This document shows positions 16,252-28,458 of a stretch of DNA of 64,000 nt, in pieces (the first letter of the stretch is position 1; every line of letters begins with the position of its first letter). A program made the translations under genes and the position numbers. The stretch is from positions 1 through 64,000 of the forward strand of contig NZ_KB908076.1 of the NCBI RefSeq assembly GCF_000382345.1, read 5' to 3'. The DNA is from Massilia niastensis DSM 21313. Its GTDB lineage: Bacteria > Pseudomonadota > Gammaproteobacteria > Burkholderiales > Burkholderiaceae_D. A model generated the notes under the pieces. It made no database searches. It was given only the letters and a program-made list of their open reading frames with translations, and was not told the origin of the DNA.

Positions 16252-17781
16252 ATGAACCCAGTACCGCCCCGTTTTCTTCCCCACGGCCTGCACTTCATCG
16301 CCGGCATCCGCACCGCGACCGAAGCGCAGTTCCAGTCGGCGCCGGCCGATGGGCCCGCGCATTCCTTCTCGGTGGGCACGCCCGCCCTGGTCGACCAGGC
16401 TTGCCGGGCGGCCGAAGAGGCCTTCCTGTCCTTCGGCTACAGCACGCGCGAGGAGCGCGCCGTGTTCCTCGAGGCCATCGCGGAGGAGATCGAGGTGCGC
16501 GCCGAGGCGATCACGGAGATCGGCAGCAGCGAAACCGGCCTTCCCGCGGCCCGCCTGGCCGGCGAGCGGGGGCGCACCACGATGCAGCTGCGCCTGTTCG
16601 CGAGCCATATCCGGCGCGGCGAGTATCTCGACCGCCGCCACGATCCCGCACTGCCGCAGCGCGAGCCGCTGCCGCGCCCCGAGCTGCGCATGATGCAGCG
16701 CCCGATCGGTCCGGTCGCCGTCTTCGGCGCGTCGAACTTCCCGCTCGCGTTCTCGGTGGCCGGGGGCGATACCGCATCGGCGCTGGCGGCAGGCTGCCCG
16801 GTCGTGGTCAAGGGCCATTCCGCCCATCCCGGCACCTCCGAGATCGTCGCCGAAGCCATCCTCGCCGCGGTCGCCCGCTGCAAGCTGCATCCCGGCGTGT
16901 TCTCGCTGATCCAGGGCGGGCGGCGCGACGTGGGCGAGGCGCTGGTGCGGCATCCCCTGATCCGCGCCGTCGGCTTCACCGGCTCGCTGGCCGGCGGCCG
17001 CGCGCTGTTCGACCTGTGCGCCGCGCGTCCCGAGCCGATTCCCTTCTTCGGCGAACTGGGCTCGGTCAACCCGATGTTCATCCTGCCCGCCGCGCTGGCC
17101 GCGCGCGGAGAAGCCATCGGCGCCGGCTGGGCGGCCTCGCTCACCATGGGCGCGGGACAGTTCTGCACCAATCCCGGCATCGCCGTGGTGCTGCGCGGCT
17201 CCGAGGGCGAGGCCTTCGCCGACGCCGCCCGCGCCGCGCTGGAGCAGGTCCAGCCCCAGCTCATGCTCACCGACGGCATCGCGGCCGCCTACCGCGACGG
17301 CTGCGAGCGCATCGCCGCCGGCAGCGGAGTGCAGGCGCTGCTGGCCTCGACCTGCGGCCTGCGCAATGCCTCGCCCTATCTGTTCCGCACCACGGCCAAG
17401 GACTGGCTGGCCAACCACGCGCTGGCCGAAGAGGTCTTCGGTCCGCTCGGCCTGATCGTCATGGTGGACAACCTGACGGAGATGTTCGACCTGGCCCGTT
17501 CCCTGTCCGGCCAGCTGACCGCGACCATCCACATGGACGAGGCCGACACCCAGGCCGCGCGCAGCCTGCTGCCTGTCCTGGAGCGCAAGGCCGGCCGCGT
17601 GCTGGCCAACGGCTTCCCCACCGGCGTCGAGGTCTGCGAAGCGATGGTCCATGGCGGTCCTTATCCCGCCTCCACCAATGCCGGCGCGACCTCGGTCGGT
17701 ACGCTGTCCATCCGCCGCTGGCTGCGTCCGGTCTGCTACCAGAACCTTCCCGCCGACGTGTTGCCGAAGGACCTGGGCTGA
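16252..17781 (+). CDS. Alpha-ketoglutarate semialdehyde (2,5-dioxovalerate) dehydrogenase-like, NADP-type
   Basis: 509-residue aldehyde dehydrogenase of the KGSADH type, oxidising an aldehyde to the acid with NAD(P). Seen: VFGASNFPLAFSVAGGDTAS in the cofactor region (about residue 160), the catalytic Glu in FFGELGSVNP (about residue 265), and the catalytic Cys in GAGQFCTNPG (about residue 303). ATG 16252 follows AAGGACA. Enzymes of this subfamily usually feed 2-oxoglutarate from sugar-acid or hydroxyproline breakdown; here the context is the aromatic-type island. The stop overlaps the next start by one base. Confidence 0.85.
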   Translation: MNPVPPRFLPHGLHFIAGIRTATEAQFQSAPADGPAHSFSVGTPALVDQACRAAEEAFLSFGYSTREERAVFLEAIAEEIEVRAEAITEIGSSETGLPAARLAGERGRTTMQLRLFASHIRRGEYLDRRHDPALPQREPLPRPELRMMQRPIGPVAVFGASNFPLAFSVAGGDTASALAAGCPVVVKGHSAHPGTSEIVAEAILAAVARCKLHPGVFSLIQGGRRDVGEALVRHPLIRAVGFTGSLAGGRALFDLCAARPEPIPFFGELGSVNPMFILPAALAARGEAIGAGWAASLTMGAGQFCTNPGIAVVLRGSEGEAFADAARAALEQVQPQLMLTDGIAAAYRDGCERIAAGSGVQALLASTCGLRNASPYLFRTTAKDWLANHALAEEVFGPLGLIVMVDNLTEMFDLARSLSGQLTATIHMDEADTQAARSLLPVLERKAGRVLANGFPTGVEVCEAMVHGGPYPASTNAGATSVGTLSIRRWLRPVCYQNLPADVLPKDLG

Positions 17782-19070
17782 TGCGGGACCAGGACTCCCG
17801 GCAGGCGGCCGAGGGCGGGCCGTGCGCGCCCGCCGCGGGCGCCGCCGTGCGCCGTCCGGCGCCGCTGCGGGTCCTGCTCGATACCCAGTTCGGCCCCTTC
17901 CTCGCGGGGAATGGCCTGTCCCTGATCGGCACCTGGATGCAGCGCATCGCCTGCAGCTGGCTGATCTGGGACTGGACCCATTCGGCCTTCTGGCTCGGCA
18001 TCCTGGCGGCCGGCGACCTGCTGCCCACGGTTGCCATCGGACCCTTTGCCGGCGTCGCCGCGGACCGCTGGGACCGGCTCAAGCAGAACATGCTGGCCCA
18101 GGTCGTGTCGGCCGTGCTGGCCGTCCTCACGGCGCTGCTGCTGGCCACCGATCGCCTCGGCCTCATCGGCCTGGTGCTCCTGATCACCGCGCAGGGGGCG
18201 CTCAGCGCCGCGATCCAGCCCGCGCGGCTCGCCATGATCCAGCAGATGGTGGCGCGCGAGGACATGGGCACGGCCGTCGCCCTGAATTCGGTGCACGTCA
18301 ACCTGACCCGCCTGCTCGGACCCGCGGTGGCGGGGGCGATGATCCTGTATGTGGACGTGGTCTGGATCTTCGTCGTGAATGCCGTGGTCACGGCCATCTT
18401 CGTGCTGATCCTGGCGCGCCTGCGGCTCGCTCCCCACGTGAAGCGCGCGCACAGCGGCAGCTTCTTCGGCGAGATGAGGGACGGTTTCGTCCACATCCTG
18501 CGGGTCCGGCCGCTGCGCCTGATCCTGCTGGTGATGCTGTGCGGCGGCGTGATGGTGAGGGCGATGATGGAACTGATCCCGGCGATCGCCGCCGGCAGCT
18601 TCGCCGACGACGCCACCGGCCTGGCCGTCCTCACCGGCGCCGCAGCCTGCGGCGCGGTGACCTCGGGCCTGACGATGGGCCGCGGCCGGGCCGCGCAACT
18701 GCTCCAGGGAGTACTGTGGTGGTGGGGCCTGGGCGCGCTGGCGGCGATCGTGCTGGCCTGGTCGCGCAGTCCCATGCTCGCCGTGGCCGCCGCCGTGGTG
18801 ATGGGTTTCGGGATCACCCGCAGCCTGGTGTCGACCCAGACCTTCGTGCAGCTGACCACCCCGGACGCGCTGCGCGGGCGGGTGCTCAGCATGCACGGGC
18901 TCATCGCGCGCGGCAGTCCGGCCCTCGGGGCCCTGGTCATCGGCTTTGCCGCCGACCGGGTCGGCCTGCCGCACGCCGTCGAGGTGTCCGCGGGAGCGCT
19001 GCTGGTCCTGCTCCTGCTGCTGGCGCCGCGGGTGCGCAGCGCCGCCCGCGGCGTGGAGGAGGCGGCCTGA
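17781..19070 (+). CDS. MFS transporter (MFS_3 / EntS-like)
   Basis: 429 residues with about 11-12 hydrophobic segments; the DRWDRLKQN loop between segments 2 and 3 (about residue 95) is the MFS motif A variant of the EntS/MFS_3 group. Such proteins are usually exporters of siderophores or small molecules. Its ATG overlaps the aldehyde dehydrogenase stop (TGATG), so the two are co-translated. The substrate is unknown; it may export a toxic intermediate. The cytoplasmic N-terminus (about 25 residues, Ala/Pro/Arg-rich) is not conserved family sequence. Confidence 0.8.
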   Translation: MRDQDSRQAAEGGPCAPAAGAAVRRPAPLRVLLDTQFGPFLAGNGLSLIGTWMQRIACSWLIWDWTHSAFWLGILAAGDLLPTVAIGPFAGVAADRWDRLKQNMLAQVVSAVLAVLTALLLATDRLGLIGLVLLITAQGALSAAIQPARLAMIQQMVAREDMGTAVALNSVHVNLTRLLGPAVAGAMILYVDVVWIFVVNAVVTAIFVLILARLRLAPHVKRAHSGSFFGEMRDGFVHILRVRPLRLILLVMLCGGVMVRAMMELIPAIAAGSFADDATGLAVLTGAAACGAVTSGLTMGRGRAAQLLQGVLWWWGLGALAAIVLAWSRSPMLAVAAAVVMGFGITRSLVSTQTFVQLTTPDALRGRVLSMHGLIARGSPALGALVIGFAADRVGLPHAVEVSAGALLVLLLLLAPRVRSAARGVEEAA

Positions 19071-19091
19071 CGGGCGCCGCCTCCCGCGCGG

Positions 19092-20108
19092 TCAGGCGGC
19101 CGCGAAGTGCGGCAGCACGAACTCCGCCAGTTCATCCATGATCTCGTCGTAGGGCTGGCGGCTGACCTTGGGATTCAGGGCCATGTGCGACACGCCCGCC
19201 CGGCGCAGCCGCTCCAGGTAGTCGAGCAGGCCGTTGCGGCCGGCCCGGAAACCGCCCGGGATGCGTTCGAAGGGCGTGTCGGGATCGGCGCTCAGGTCGA
19301 AATAGCCGCCCGCGCCGAGCGGCTTGTACACGCCTTCGCCGGCGGCGGCGGCCACCAGCGCGCGCCATTGCGCGCCCTGCGCCACCACCCGCTGCGGATC
19401 GGGAACGAAGGCGAGATAGCCGTCCAGGTTCCCGGCCAGCCATTCCATGCTCTGCTGCGCCTGGCCGACCGCGATCGCCGGCACCCGCCCGAACGGCGGC
19501 TGCGGCACCAGGTCGACCACGCCATGCGCCTCGCCGAAGCGGGGAGAGCGGTACACCGGATAGCGGACCTCGGTCACCTGGCGCAGCACCGCGTAGGCGT
19601 CGCGATAGCGCTCGCCCCGGGTCTCGTAGTCGACGCCGAACATCGGGTAGTCGCTGACCCGGTCGCCCGAGGACAGTCCCAGCACCAGGCGTCCGCCGCT
19701 GAGGTGGTCGATCGAGGTGGCCTGCTTGGCCAGGACGAGCGGCTCGCGGGTCGGCAGCACGATGCCGGTGGTGCCGAGCACGATGCTGCTGGTGGCCGCC
19801 GCCAGGTAGGAGATGTAGACCAGCGGCTCGAAGATCTGGGCCACGTCGCCGTAGTGCGGATCGTAGAAGGGGATGTCGCGCATCCAGAGCGCGCCGAATC
19901 CCAGTTCCTCGGCGCGCCGGGCCATCCGCACATGGTCGCGCATGGTCGGCGCTGGGCGGCCCGGATGGGTCTCGAGCGGCAGGATCAGGCCGACGCTCAG
20001 CGCGTCCGGCTGGAACAGGCGCTGGAAGCCGGGATGGGCCGCCAGCGGGGAAGGCGGGACCGGGGTGGCGCTGGTCTGGAGCGGGGCTTCTGCGACGAGG
20101 GTGCTCAT
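19092..20108 (-). CDS. LLM-class (luciferase-like) flavin-dependent oxidoreductase
   Basis: 338-residue bacterial-luciferase-fold protein, probably using reduced FMN or F420-like flavin. Visible family features are RMARRAEELGFGALWMRDIPF (split around residue 68-88), the I-V-L-G-T-T-G-I-V-L-P-T strand near residue 115, and LVLGLSSGDR near residue 150. It resembles the TIGR03571-type subgroup. It is convergent with the MFS gene and divergent from the peroxiredoxin, so it is a single transcription unit. Reaction unknown; a Baeyer-Villiger or monooxygenase role is possible. Confidence 0.82.
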   Translation of the reverse strand: MSTLVAEAPLQTSATPVPPSPLAAHPGFQRLFQPDALSVGLILPLETHPGRPAPTMRDHVRMARRAEELGFGALWMRDIPFYDPHYGDVAQIFEPLVYISYLAAATSSIVLGTTGIVLPTREPLVLAKQATSIDHLSGGRLVLGLSSGDRVSDYPMFGVDYETRGERYRDAYAVLRQVTEVRYPVYRSPRFGEAHGVVDLVPQPPFGRVPAIAVGQAQQSMEWLAGNLDGYLAFVPDPQRVVAQGAQWRALVAAAAGEGVYKPLGAGGYFDLSADPDTPFERIPGGFRAGRNGLLDYLERLRRAGVSHMALNPKVSRQPYDEIMDELAEFVLPHFAAA

Positions 20109-20289
20109 GGTGGGACTCCGTTGGGGTTGGTGAGTCCAGTATCATTGAAGCCCATGCGCGGATAAATCCCCGCCGGCGCCCATGATCCGGTCTCGTCGGG
20201 ACCCAATCCTCCATTTCTTTGCCCTTACTGCAAGATTCCCCGGCATCAGGCATACTGGCAGGATTCACAAAACATCCACTGGAGCACAC

Positions 20290-20793
20290 ATGACCATTCA
20301 GATCGGCGACCGCCTGCCGGAAGGCACCCTGGCAGAATTCATCGAGACCGAAACCGCCGGCTGCACGCTGGGCCCGAACACCTTCCAGGTGACCGACCTG
20401 GTCAAGGGCAAGAAGATCGTGATCTTCGGCCTGCCGGGCGCCTACACCCCGACCTGCTCGGCCCAGCACGTGCCGGGTTACGTCAAGAACGCCGAGGAGC
20501 TCAAGGCCAAGGGTGTCGACGAGATCTGGTGCATTTCCGTCAACGACGCCTTCGTGATGGGCGCCTGGGGCCGCGACCAGAAAGCCACCGGCACCGTGCG
20601 CATGATGGCCGACGGTAACGCCGCCTACAGCAAGGCGCTGGGCCTGGACGCCGACTTTTCCAAGCACGGCATGGGCACCCGCTCGAAGCGCTACTCGATG
20701 CTGGTCGAAGACGGCGTCGTCAAGCAGCTGAACGTGGAAGCCGCCGGCTTCGACGTCTCGAGCGCCGAGAAGATGCTGGCCCAGCTGGGCTGA
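20290..20793 (+). CDS. Peroxiredoxin, Prx5 subfamily
   Basis: Thiol peroxidase that reduces H2O2 and alkyl hydroperoxides. 167 residues; peroxidatic Cys in PGAYTPTCSAQH (about residue 49) and a second Cys in IWCISVND (about residue 74). ATG 20290 follows GGAGCAC. In many Burkholderiales a gene of this kind lies between the division cluster (ftsZ) and lpxC, so it marks the start of the conserved chromosomal block in this window. A terminator follows. Confidence 0.92.
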   Translation: MTIQIGDRLPEGTLAEFIETETAGCTLGPNTFQVTDLVKGKKIVIFGLPGAYTPTCSAQHVPGYVKNAEELKAKGVDEIWCISVNDAFVMGAWGRDQKATGTVRMMADGNAAYSKALGLDADFSKHGMGTRSKRYSMLVEDGVVKQLNVEAAGFDVSSAEKMLAQLG

Positions 20794-20811
20794 TCCACCC
20801 CGCGTCCCTGC

Positions 20812-20836
20812 CAACGGCGCTGCGGCGCCGTTTTTT
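20812..20836 (+). terminator. Rho-independent terminator after the peroxiredoxin gene
   Basis: AACGGCGC - loop - GCGCCGTT followed by TTTT. It ends only a few bases before the GNAT start at 20843. Confidence 0.8.
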
Positions 20837-20842
20837 ACTGAC

Positions 20843-21292
20843 ATGATCATCAATACCGAAACCCCGGACCAGCCCGAGATCCGGGCCATGCTGGACAAGC
20901 TCGACGCCTACTGCGCCGCGCTCTATCCGGCCGAGAGCAACCACCTGATGGACATCGCGTCGCTCCTCGGCGGCGACGTGCTGTTCCTGGTGGCGCGCGA
21001 CGTCGACGGCAGCGCGGTCGGCTGCGCGGCCCTGGTCAACCGCGGCGGCTACGGCGAGATCAAGCGCATGATGGTGGACGAGGCGCGGCGCGGCCAGGGC
21101 GCCGGGCGCAAGCTGCTGGAGCACCTGGCGATGTTTGCGCGGATGTCCGGCCTGCACGCACTGAAGCTGGAAACCGGGATCCACCAGCCGGAAGCGATCG
21201 CCCTGTACGGGCGCTTCGGCTTCACCCGCTGCGACCCCTTCGGCGATTACCAGCCTGACCCCCTCAGCCTGTTCATGGAAAAACGCCTGTGA
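20843..21292 (+). CDS. GNAT-family N-acetyltransferase
   Basis: 149-residue single GNAT domain that would transfer an acetyl group from acetyl-CoA to an amine. The acetyl-CoA pyrophosphate loop is visible as RRGQGAGRKLL (about residue 89-99), and ALYGRFGF near residue 120 is the typical C-terminal helix-strand. It starts right after the peroxiredoxin terminator and overlaps the next gene by four bases (GTGA). Acceptor substrate unknown. Confidence 0.85.
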   Translation: MIINTETPDQPEIRAMLDKLDAYCAALYPAESNHLMDIASLLGGDVLFLVARDVDGSAVGCAALVNRGGYGEIKRMMVDEARRGQGAGRKLLEHLAMFARMSGLHALKLETGIHQPEAIALYGRFGFTRCDPFGDYQPDPLSLFMEKRL

Positions 21293-22170
21293 AGACCTCG
21301 GGCAGGAACATGCACAGCATCTACGCGATGCTGGTCGCGGTCTTCATGTTCGCCCTGATGGACACGGCGATGAAGCTGCTGTCCGCCCGCTACCCGGCGA
21401 TCCAGGTGGCGGCGCTGCGCTCGCTCAGCTCCCTGCCGCTGGTGGCGGCCTATGTCGCCTGGCGCGGCGCCTTCAAGGGCATCTTCCAGGTGCGCTGGTC
21501 GATGCAGGTGCTGCGCGCCGTGCTCGGCATCCTGATGCTGGCCACCTTCGCCTTCGGCCTGAAGAAGCTGACCCTGGCCGAAGCCTATTCGATCTTCTTC
21601 ATCGCGCCGGCCCTGATCACGGCCATGTCGGTGCTGTTCCTGAAGGAGCGCGTCAACCCGGCGCGCTGGACCGCGATCGGCGTCGGCCTGTGCGGCGTGC
21701 TGGTGGTGCTGCGGCCAAGCGGCGCCGGCTTCCTCACCATCGGCGGGCTGGCGATCCTCGCTTCGGCCGCCTGCTATGCGGTGTCGGCGATCACGGCGCG
21801 CATCCTGGCGCGCACCGACCGCAGCGAGCACCTGGTGTTCTGGCTGATGCTGATGATGGCGATCGGCGCCAGCGCCATGGCGGCCCCGAACTGGGTGGCC
21901 ATGGGCATGGCCGACCTGCCGCTGCTGTGCGGGCTGGCGCTGAGCGGCTTCATCGGCCAGCTGGCGATCACCGAAGCCTTCACCAAGGGCGAGGCCTCGA
22001 GCGTGGCGCCGTTCGAGTATTCGGCGCTGGCCTGGGGCGTGGGCCTGGACTGGCTGCTGTGGCGCGCGCTGCCCGACGGCTTCACCCTGCTGGGCGCGGC
22101 GATCATCATCGGCAGCGGCCTGTACCTGATCCGTCACGAGAAAGAGCACGTCGAATCCGAGCACCCTTAG
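21289..22170 (+). CDS. DMT-family (EamA) transporter
   Basis: 293-residue membrane protein with ten hydrophobic segments in two EamA repeats, a typical drug/metabolite transporter. The first repeat begins at AMLVAVFMFALMDTAMKLL and the second at LAILASAACYAVSAITARIL. GTG 21289 overlaps the GNAT stop, giving translational coupling; ATG 21310 is an alternative start. An inverted-repeat element begins two bases after its stop codon. Substrate unknown. Confidence 0.85.
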   Translation: MKTSGRNMHSIYAMLVAVFMFALMDTAMKLLSARYPAIQVAALRSLSSLPLVAAYVAWRGAFKGIFQVRWSMQVLRAVLGILMLATFAFGLKKLTLAEAYSIFFIAPALITAMSVLFLKERVNPARWTAIGVGLCGVLVVLRPSGAGFLTIGGLAILASAACYAVSAITARILARTDRSEHLVFWLMLMMAIGASAMAAPNWVAMGMADLPLLCGLALSGFIGQLAITEAFTKGEASSVAPFEYSALAWGVGLDWLLWRALPDGFTLLGAAIIIGSGLYLIRHEKEHVESEHP

Positions 22171-22171
22171 C

Positions 22172-22405
22172 GGCATTCAGGGTCAGGTCTGACATTCGGA
22201 CACCGAGCGAGCACCTTTGCTCTATCTCAAAATGCTGGTTCGTTTATTCCAAACTCGTCAATGCTCGGTTCGTATCTGCCACCGAAATCCGCGCATTACG
22301 GCGAACGTCGGAAAGAGGAAAAAATTCTTGGCATGCTTAAAGCCGTTCTGGGATTTCGCAAGGGTTGTGCGTCCATGTCCGAATGACAGACCTGACCCCG
22401 AACGT
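22172..22405. repeat. MITE/REP-like element, copy 1
   Basis: About 234 bp with terminal inverted repeats: the left end starts GGCATTCAGGGTCAGGTCTG and the right end finishes with the reverse complement of that sequence, slightly decayed (CAGACCTGACCCCGAACGTC). By eye about four-fifths identical to 45247-45481 over the whole length. It encodes nothing. It fills the gap between the DMT transporter stop and the lpxC promoter region. Confidence 0.85.
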
Positions 22406-22497
22406 CACATGGTTAGTAGTCCGCCAACTCGTGGCGTGCTCGCCACCGGGCGGGGAGGGCCTCAGCGCCAATACAGGCGCTGGGCTATAATCGGCTG

Positions 22498-23433
22498 ATG
22501 CTGAAACAACGAACCATCAAAGAACTGGTCCGCACCACCGGTGTCGGGCTGCACTCGGGGCGCAAGGTCGAGCTGACCCTGCGGCCGGCCGCGCCCGACA
22601 CGGGCATCGTGTTCCGCCGCGTCGACATGGATCCGATCGTCGCCATCCCGAGCAGCGCCGAGGTCGTGGGCGATACCCGCATGGCCTCGGTCCTGATCAA
22701 GGAGCAGGCGCGCGTCTCCACCGTCGAGCACATCATGTCCGCCTGCGCGGGCCTGGGCATCGACAACCTGGTGGTCGACGTGACGGCCGAGGAAATCCCG
22801 ATCATGGACGGCTCGGCCTCCTCGTTCGTGTTCCTGCTGCAGCAGGCCGGCGTGGAAGAGCAGCCGGCGCCGCGCAAGTTCATCCGCGTGCTGAAGGACG
22901 TCGAAGTACGCCAGGGCACCGGCGCGGCCGAGAAGTGGGCGCGCCTGTCGCCCTACGACGGCTTCAAGCTCGACTTCTTCATCGAATTCAACCACCCGGC
23001 GGTGGACGGCACCATGCAGCGCGCCACCGTCGACTTCGGCGCCATCAACTACGTGCGCGACGTGGCGCGTGCGCGCACCTTCGGCTTCATGCAGGACGTC
23101 GAAAGCCTGCGCGGCATGGGCCTGGCGCGCGGCGGCTCGCTCGAGAACGCGATCGTGATGGACGAGTACCGCATCCTGAATGCGGACGGCCTGCGCTACG
23201 AGGACGAATTCGTGCGCCACAAGATCCTCGATGCGATCGGCGACCTGTACCTGGTGGGGCACCCGCTGCTGGCCGGCTACACGGCGCACAAGTCGGGGCA
23301 TGCACTGAACAACGACCTGCTGCGCGCGCTGCTGGCGCAGCCGGATGCGTACGAGATCGTCACCTTCGATTCGGCGGATAACGCGCCGCTGTCGTATTCG
23401 GGGCAGGTGGCGCGGGAGTGGGCGCTGAGCTGA
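22498..23433 (+). CDS. lpxC: UDP-3-O-acyl-N-acetylglucosamine deacetylase
   Basis: Catalyses the committed step of lipid A synthesis in the cytoplasm. 311 residues, the normal length. Zinc ligands are visible in [13 protein letters not shown] (His about residue 79) and in [12 protein letters not shown] (His and Asp, about residues 241-245); the substrate-binding HKSGHALNN (about residue 265) is intact. The segment between the neighbouring MITE-like repeat and the ATG is about 90 bp and must hold its promoter. Confidence 0.97.
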   Translation: MLKQRTIKELVRTTGVGLHSGRKVELTLRPAAPDTGIVFRRVDMDPIVAIPSSAEVVGDTRMASVLIKEQARVSTVEHIMSACAGLGIDNLVVDVTAEEIPIMDGSASSFVFLLQQAGVEEQPAPRKFIRVLKDVEVRQGTGAAEKWARLSPYDGFKLDFFIEFNHPAVDGTMQRATVDFGAINYVRDVARARTFGFMQDVESLRGMGLARGGSLENAIVMDEYRILNADGLRYEDEFVRHKILDAIGDLYLVGHPLLAGYTAHKSGHALNNDLLRALLAQPDAYEIVTFDSADNAPLSYSGQVAREWALS

Positions 23434-23481
23434 TGGCCGGTTCCGCAGGCTGCGCGGATCCGGGTTCAGCCAGCAGGCCGC

Positions 23482-23973
23482 TTACCTTCTCTTGGCCGCC
23501 AGGGCCCTGAGCGCCGCCACCAGATCCCTGTTCTGCGCCGTTTCCTCCAGCGACCCGGCCAGTTCCTCGAACGCCTGCACCGCCACCGGCGGCAGTTCCA
23601 GGGTGCGTATTTCCGGCTTGTCCGGCAGCGCGCGCGTCACCTGGACCTTCAGGCGGATCGATTCCACCTGCCAGCCGCGCCCCTGCAAGGTGATCTGCAG
23701 CTTCGGCAGCATCTGCTTCAGCCTGGCCGCCAGCGCCGAACTCGGCACGGCCAGCACCAGGGCGCCCTCCTGGAACGACAAGACATCGCAATTGCTGAAC
23801 ATCGACGGCAGCGCCGCCGCGCAGTCCGATTGCAGGCGCGCCATGCGGGTCGCGGCCGGCAGCAGGCCGGCCATCCGGTCGTTGGTGCGCAGGAAGTCCG
23901 TGGCGACGAAGGAGGTCTGCCGCGACTTGGTCCCGAAGATGTGGAAGGGACGTTTGGGGGTAGAGGACTGCAT
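23482..23973 (-). CDS. DciA-like DUF721-family protein
   Basis: 163 residues with the DUF721 region from about residue 30 to 105 (VLSFQEGALVLAVPSSALAA then LKQMLPKL). DUF721 proteins include DciA, the replicative-helicase loader of bacteria lacking DnaC/DnaI. It is convergent to lpxC and divergent from secA, the usual Burkholderiales arrangement. ATG 23973 gives a start right before the first conserved residues; the frame is open to 24084 but upstream codons look unrelated. A Lys/Arg-rich C-terminus (ALAAKRR) ends it. Confidence 0.8.
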   Translation of the reverse strand: MQSSTPKRPFHIFGTKSRQTSFVATDFLRTNDRMAGLLPAATRMARLQSDCAAALPSMFSNCDVLSFQEGALVLAVPSSALAARLKQMLPKLQITLQGRGWQVESIRLKVQVTRALPDKPEIRTLELPPVAVQAFEELAGSLEETAQNRDLVAALRALAAKRR

Positions 23974-24199
23974 GACCCGCAACATACCACAGCACACATG
24001 GTTTGCAATGCTTGCCTGGCAACGGGTGCGATTTGATAACATTCCGTAGTGCAAGACTCTTGTGTTCCGTTCCCTTGACCCCAAGTGTGGCCAGAACGCA
24101 TGATAAAATCAGTAGCTTTTTGCCATAGGCGGTCTTCGGTGCTTATCTATCTGATATCATCCGGGCTCTTTTTTGCGGCGTATTTTTCTAGAACACAGC

Positions 24200-26983
<2,784 letters not shown>

Positions 26984-27001
26984 GCCTTCTGCACAGCCAG
27001 G

Positions 27002-27033
27002 AAAACGGCCGGAGCGATCCGGCCGTTTTTTTT
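27002..27033 (+). terminator. secA terminator
   Basis: AAAACGGCCGG - six-base loop - CCGGCCGTTTT followed by further Ts; it also offers an A/T-flanked hairpin for the convergent EAL gene. Confidence 0.9.
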
Positions 27034-27048
27034 ACGCCTGGACGCGCA

Positions 27049-28233
27049 TCACTGCACCGGCGTCATGCACTTGGGACCGTAGATCGCGATCAGCGCATGG
27101 TTCTCGAGCTTCATCAGGCTGCCCAGCATGTCGATCGAGGCCAGCTGGAGTTCGTCCAGCAGCACCATGACGGCGGACAGGTCGGCGCCATTGCGCACCC
27201 GGTCGACGATGATGGCGCCGATCGCATGCAGGCGTTCGTGGGCGCCGTCCGAGCGCTGGAAATCGGGCAGGTAGGCCAGCGCCTGGCCGTCGCCGCGGTA
27301 CCAGCGGCCGATCGCGCACTTGCTGCTGGACAGGATCGGGTGGTCGGCCAGCATGCGCGACGGCGCATCCGGCGGCAGCATCGCGGAACGCACCGCGAAG
27401 CTCACCATCCGCTTGCGCCACTGGATATGGTCCATGATCGCCATGTGGATGGTGCCGACCGCCATCGACACCGGGCAGCCGGTGAACTGGCTCTGTCCCA
27501 TCAGGTCCTGCAGCCCCAGCGGGCGGCTGATCAGGTAGCCCTGCACCTTGGAAGCGCCCGCCTCGAGCAGGAAGTGGTATTGCGCCTCCTTCTCGACGCC
27601 CTCGGCCACCAGGTCGATGTCGAGTTCGTGCGCCAGCCGGATCGCCGAGCGCACGATATGGGCGCTCTTCTCGGATTCCAGCATGCGCCCGATCAGGCCC
27701 TGGTCGATCTTGATGGTCGAGAACGGCCAGCGGGAGAGGGTGTCGACCGAGGAGTAGCCGGTGCCGAAATCGTCCATCGCCAGCCCCAGGCCGGCGTCGC
27801 GCAGGTGCTGGACGTTTTCCTGGACCTGCTTGCCGCTTTGCAGCGCCTCGTTCTCGGTGATCTCGACTTCCAGCTGCTCCGGCTTGACGCCGGTGGCGCC
27901 GATCTCGTCGAGGATCATGCCGACCAGGTGGTCGTCGCGGAAGTCGCTGGCCGTCGCATTGAAGGAGACCGGGCAGTAGGGCGTCTTGCCCAGGGTCTCC
28001 ATGTCGTTGAACAGCAGCGGCACGATGTGCGAGGTGATCTTCGGGAGCAGCCCGGCGCGTTCGGCGACGCCGATGAAGGCGCCAGGCGGCACCATCGAGC
28101 CATCGGGATGCCGCCAGCGCAACAGGGCTTCGCAGCCTTCGACGCCGGGGTGCCGCAGCGAGAACTTCGGCTGGTAGAACAGGCAGAACTGGTGTTCGCC
28201 CAGGGCTGTTTCAATTTCCTGTGGAGTGACCAT
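27049..28233 (-). CDS. EAL-domain cyclic-di-GMP phosphodiesterase with a C-terminal CZB zinc-binding domain
   Basis: 394 residues. The EAL domain (about 1-250) has its catalytic residues: EALLRW, VSFNAT, EITENEA, MDDFGTGYSS, TIKIDQ, LVAEGVE and VQGYLISRPL, so it should hydrolyse c-di-GMP. The C-terminal part (about 270-394) fits a CZB domain with its 3His-1Cys zinc site: His in MDHIQW, Cys in CAIGRWYRG 37 residues later, and His/His in HERLH 26 and 30 residues after the Cys. No signal peptide or membrane segment, so cytoplasmic. GAGGTG precedes ATG 28233. It probably links zinc level to biofilm or motility control. Confidence 0.85.
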   Translation of the reverse strand: MVTPQEIETALGEHQFCLFYQPKFSLRHPGVEGCEALLRWRHPDGSMVPPGAFIGVAERAGLLPKITSHIVPLLFNDMETLGKTPYCPVSFNATASDFRDDHLVGMILDEIGATGVKPEQLEVEITENEALQSGKQVQENVQHLRDAGLGLAMDDFGTGYSSVDTLSRWPFSTIKIDQGLIGRMLESEKSAHIVRSAIRLAHELDIDLVAEGVEKEAQYHFLLEAGASKVQGYLISRPLGLQDLMGQSQFTGCPVSMAVGTIHMAIMDHIQWRKRMVSFAVRSAMLPPDAPSRMLADHPILSSSKCAIGRWYRGDGQALAYLPDFQRSDGAHERLHAIGAIIVDRVRNGADLSAVMVLLDELQLASIDMLGSLMKLENHALIAIYGPKCMTPVQ

Positions 28234-28458
28234 GATGATGCACCTCGCGGAAGGCGATACCTTCACGTTAGGTGAGGATAAAAAAATGTCAAGAAACCAT
28301 GGGTAACAATTGGTATCGACAAGGTCCGGATGCCGGGTGCAGAGGGGCGGCAGCGGGTGTGGGTGTTTCATTTTTAACACAGCCGGAATTGCCCCGGCAT
28401 TGAAAAACTGCTACTGTCGCGCCCTTTGCCACTGTCATCTTTTCTTTCCGGAGTTCCC

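Noticed and set aside
24075..24109. secA promoter from TTGACC and TAAAAT
   Set aside because: Spacing of 20-23 bp is too long for any choice of -10, so not reported as a feature.
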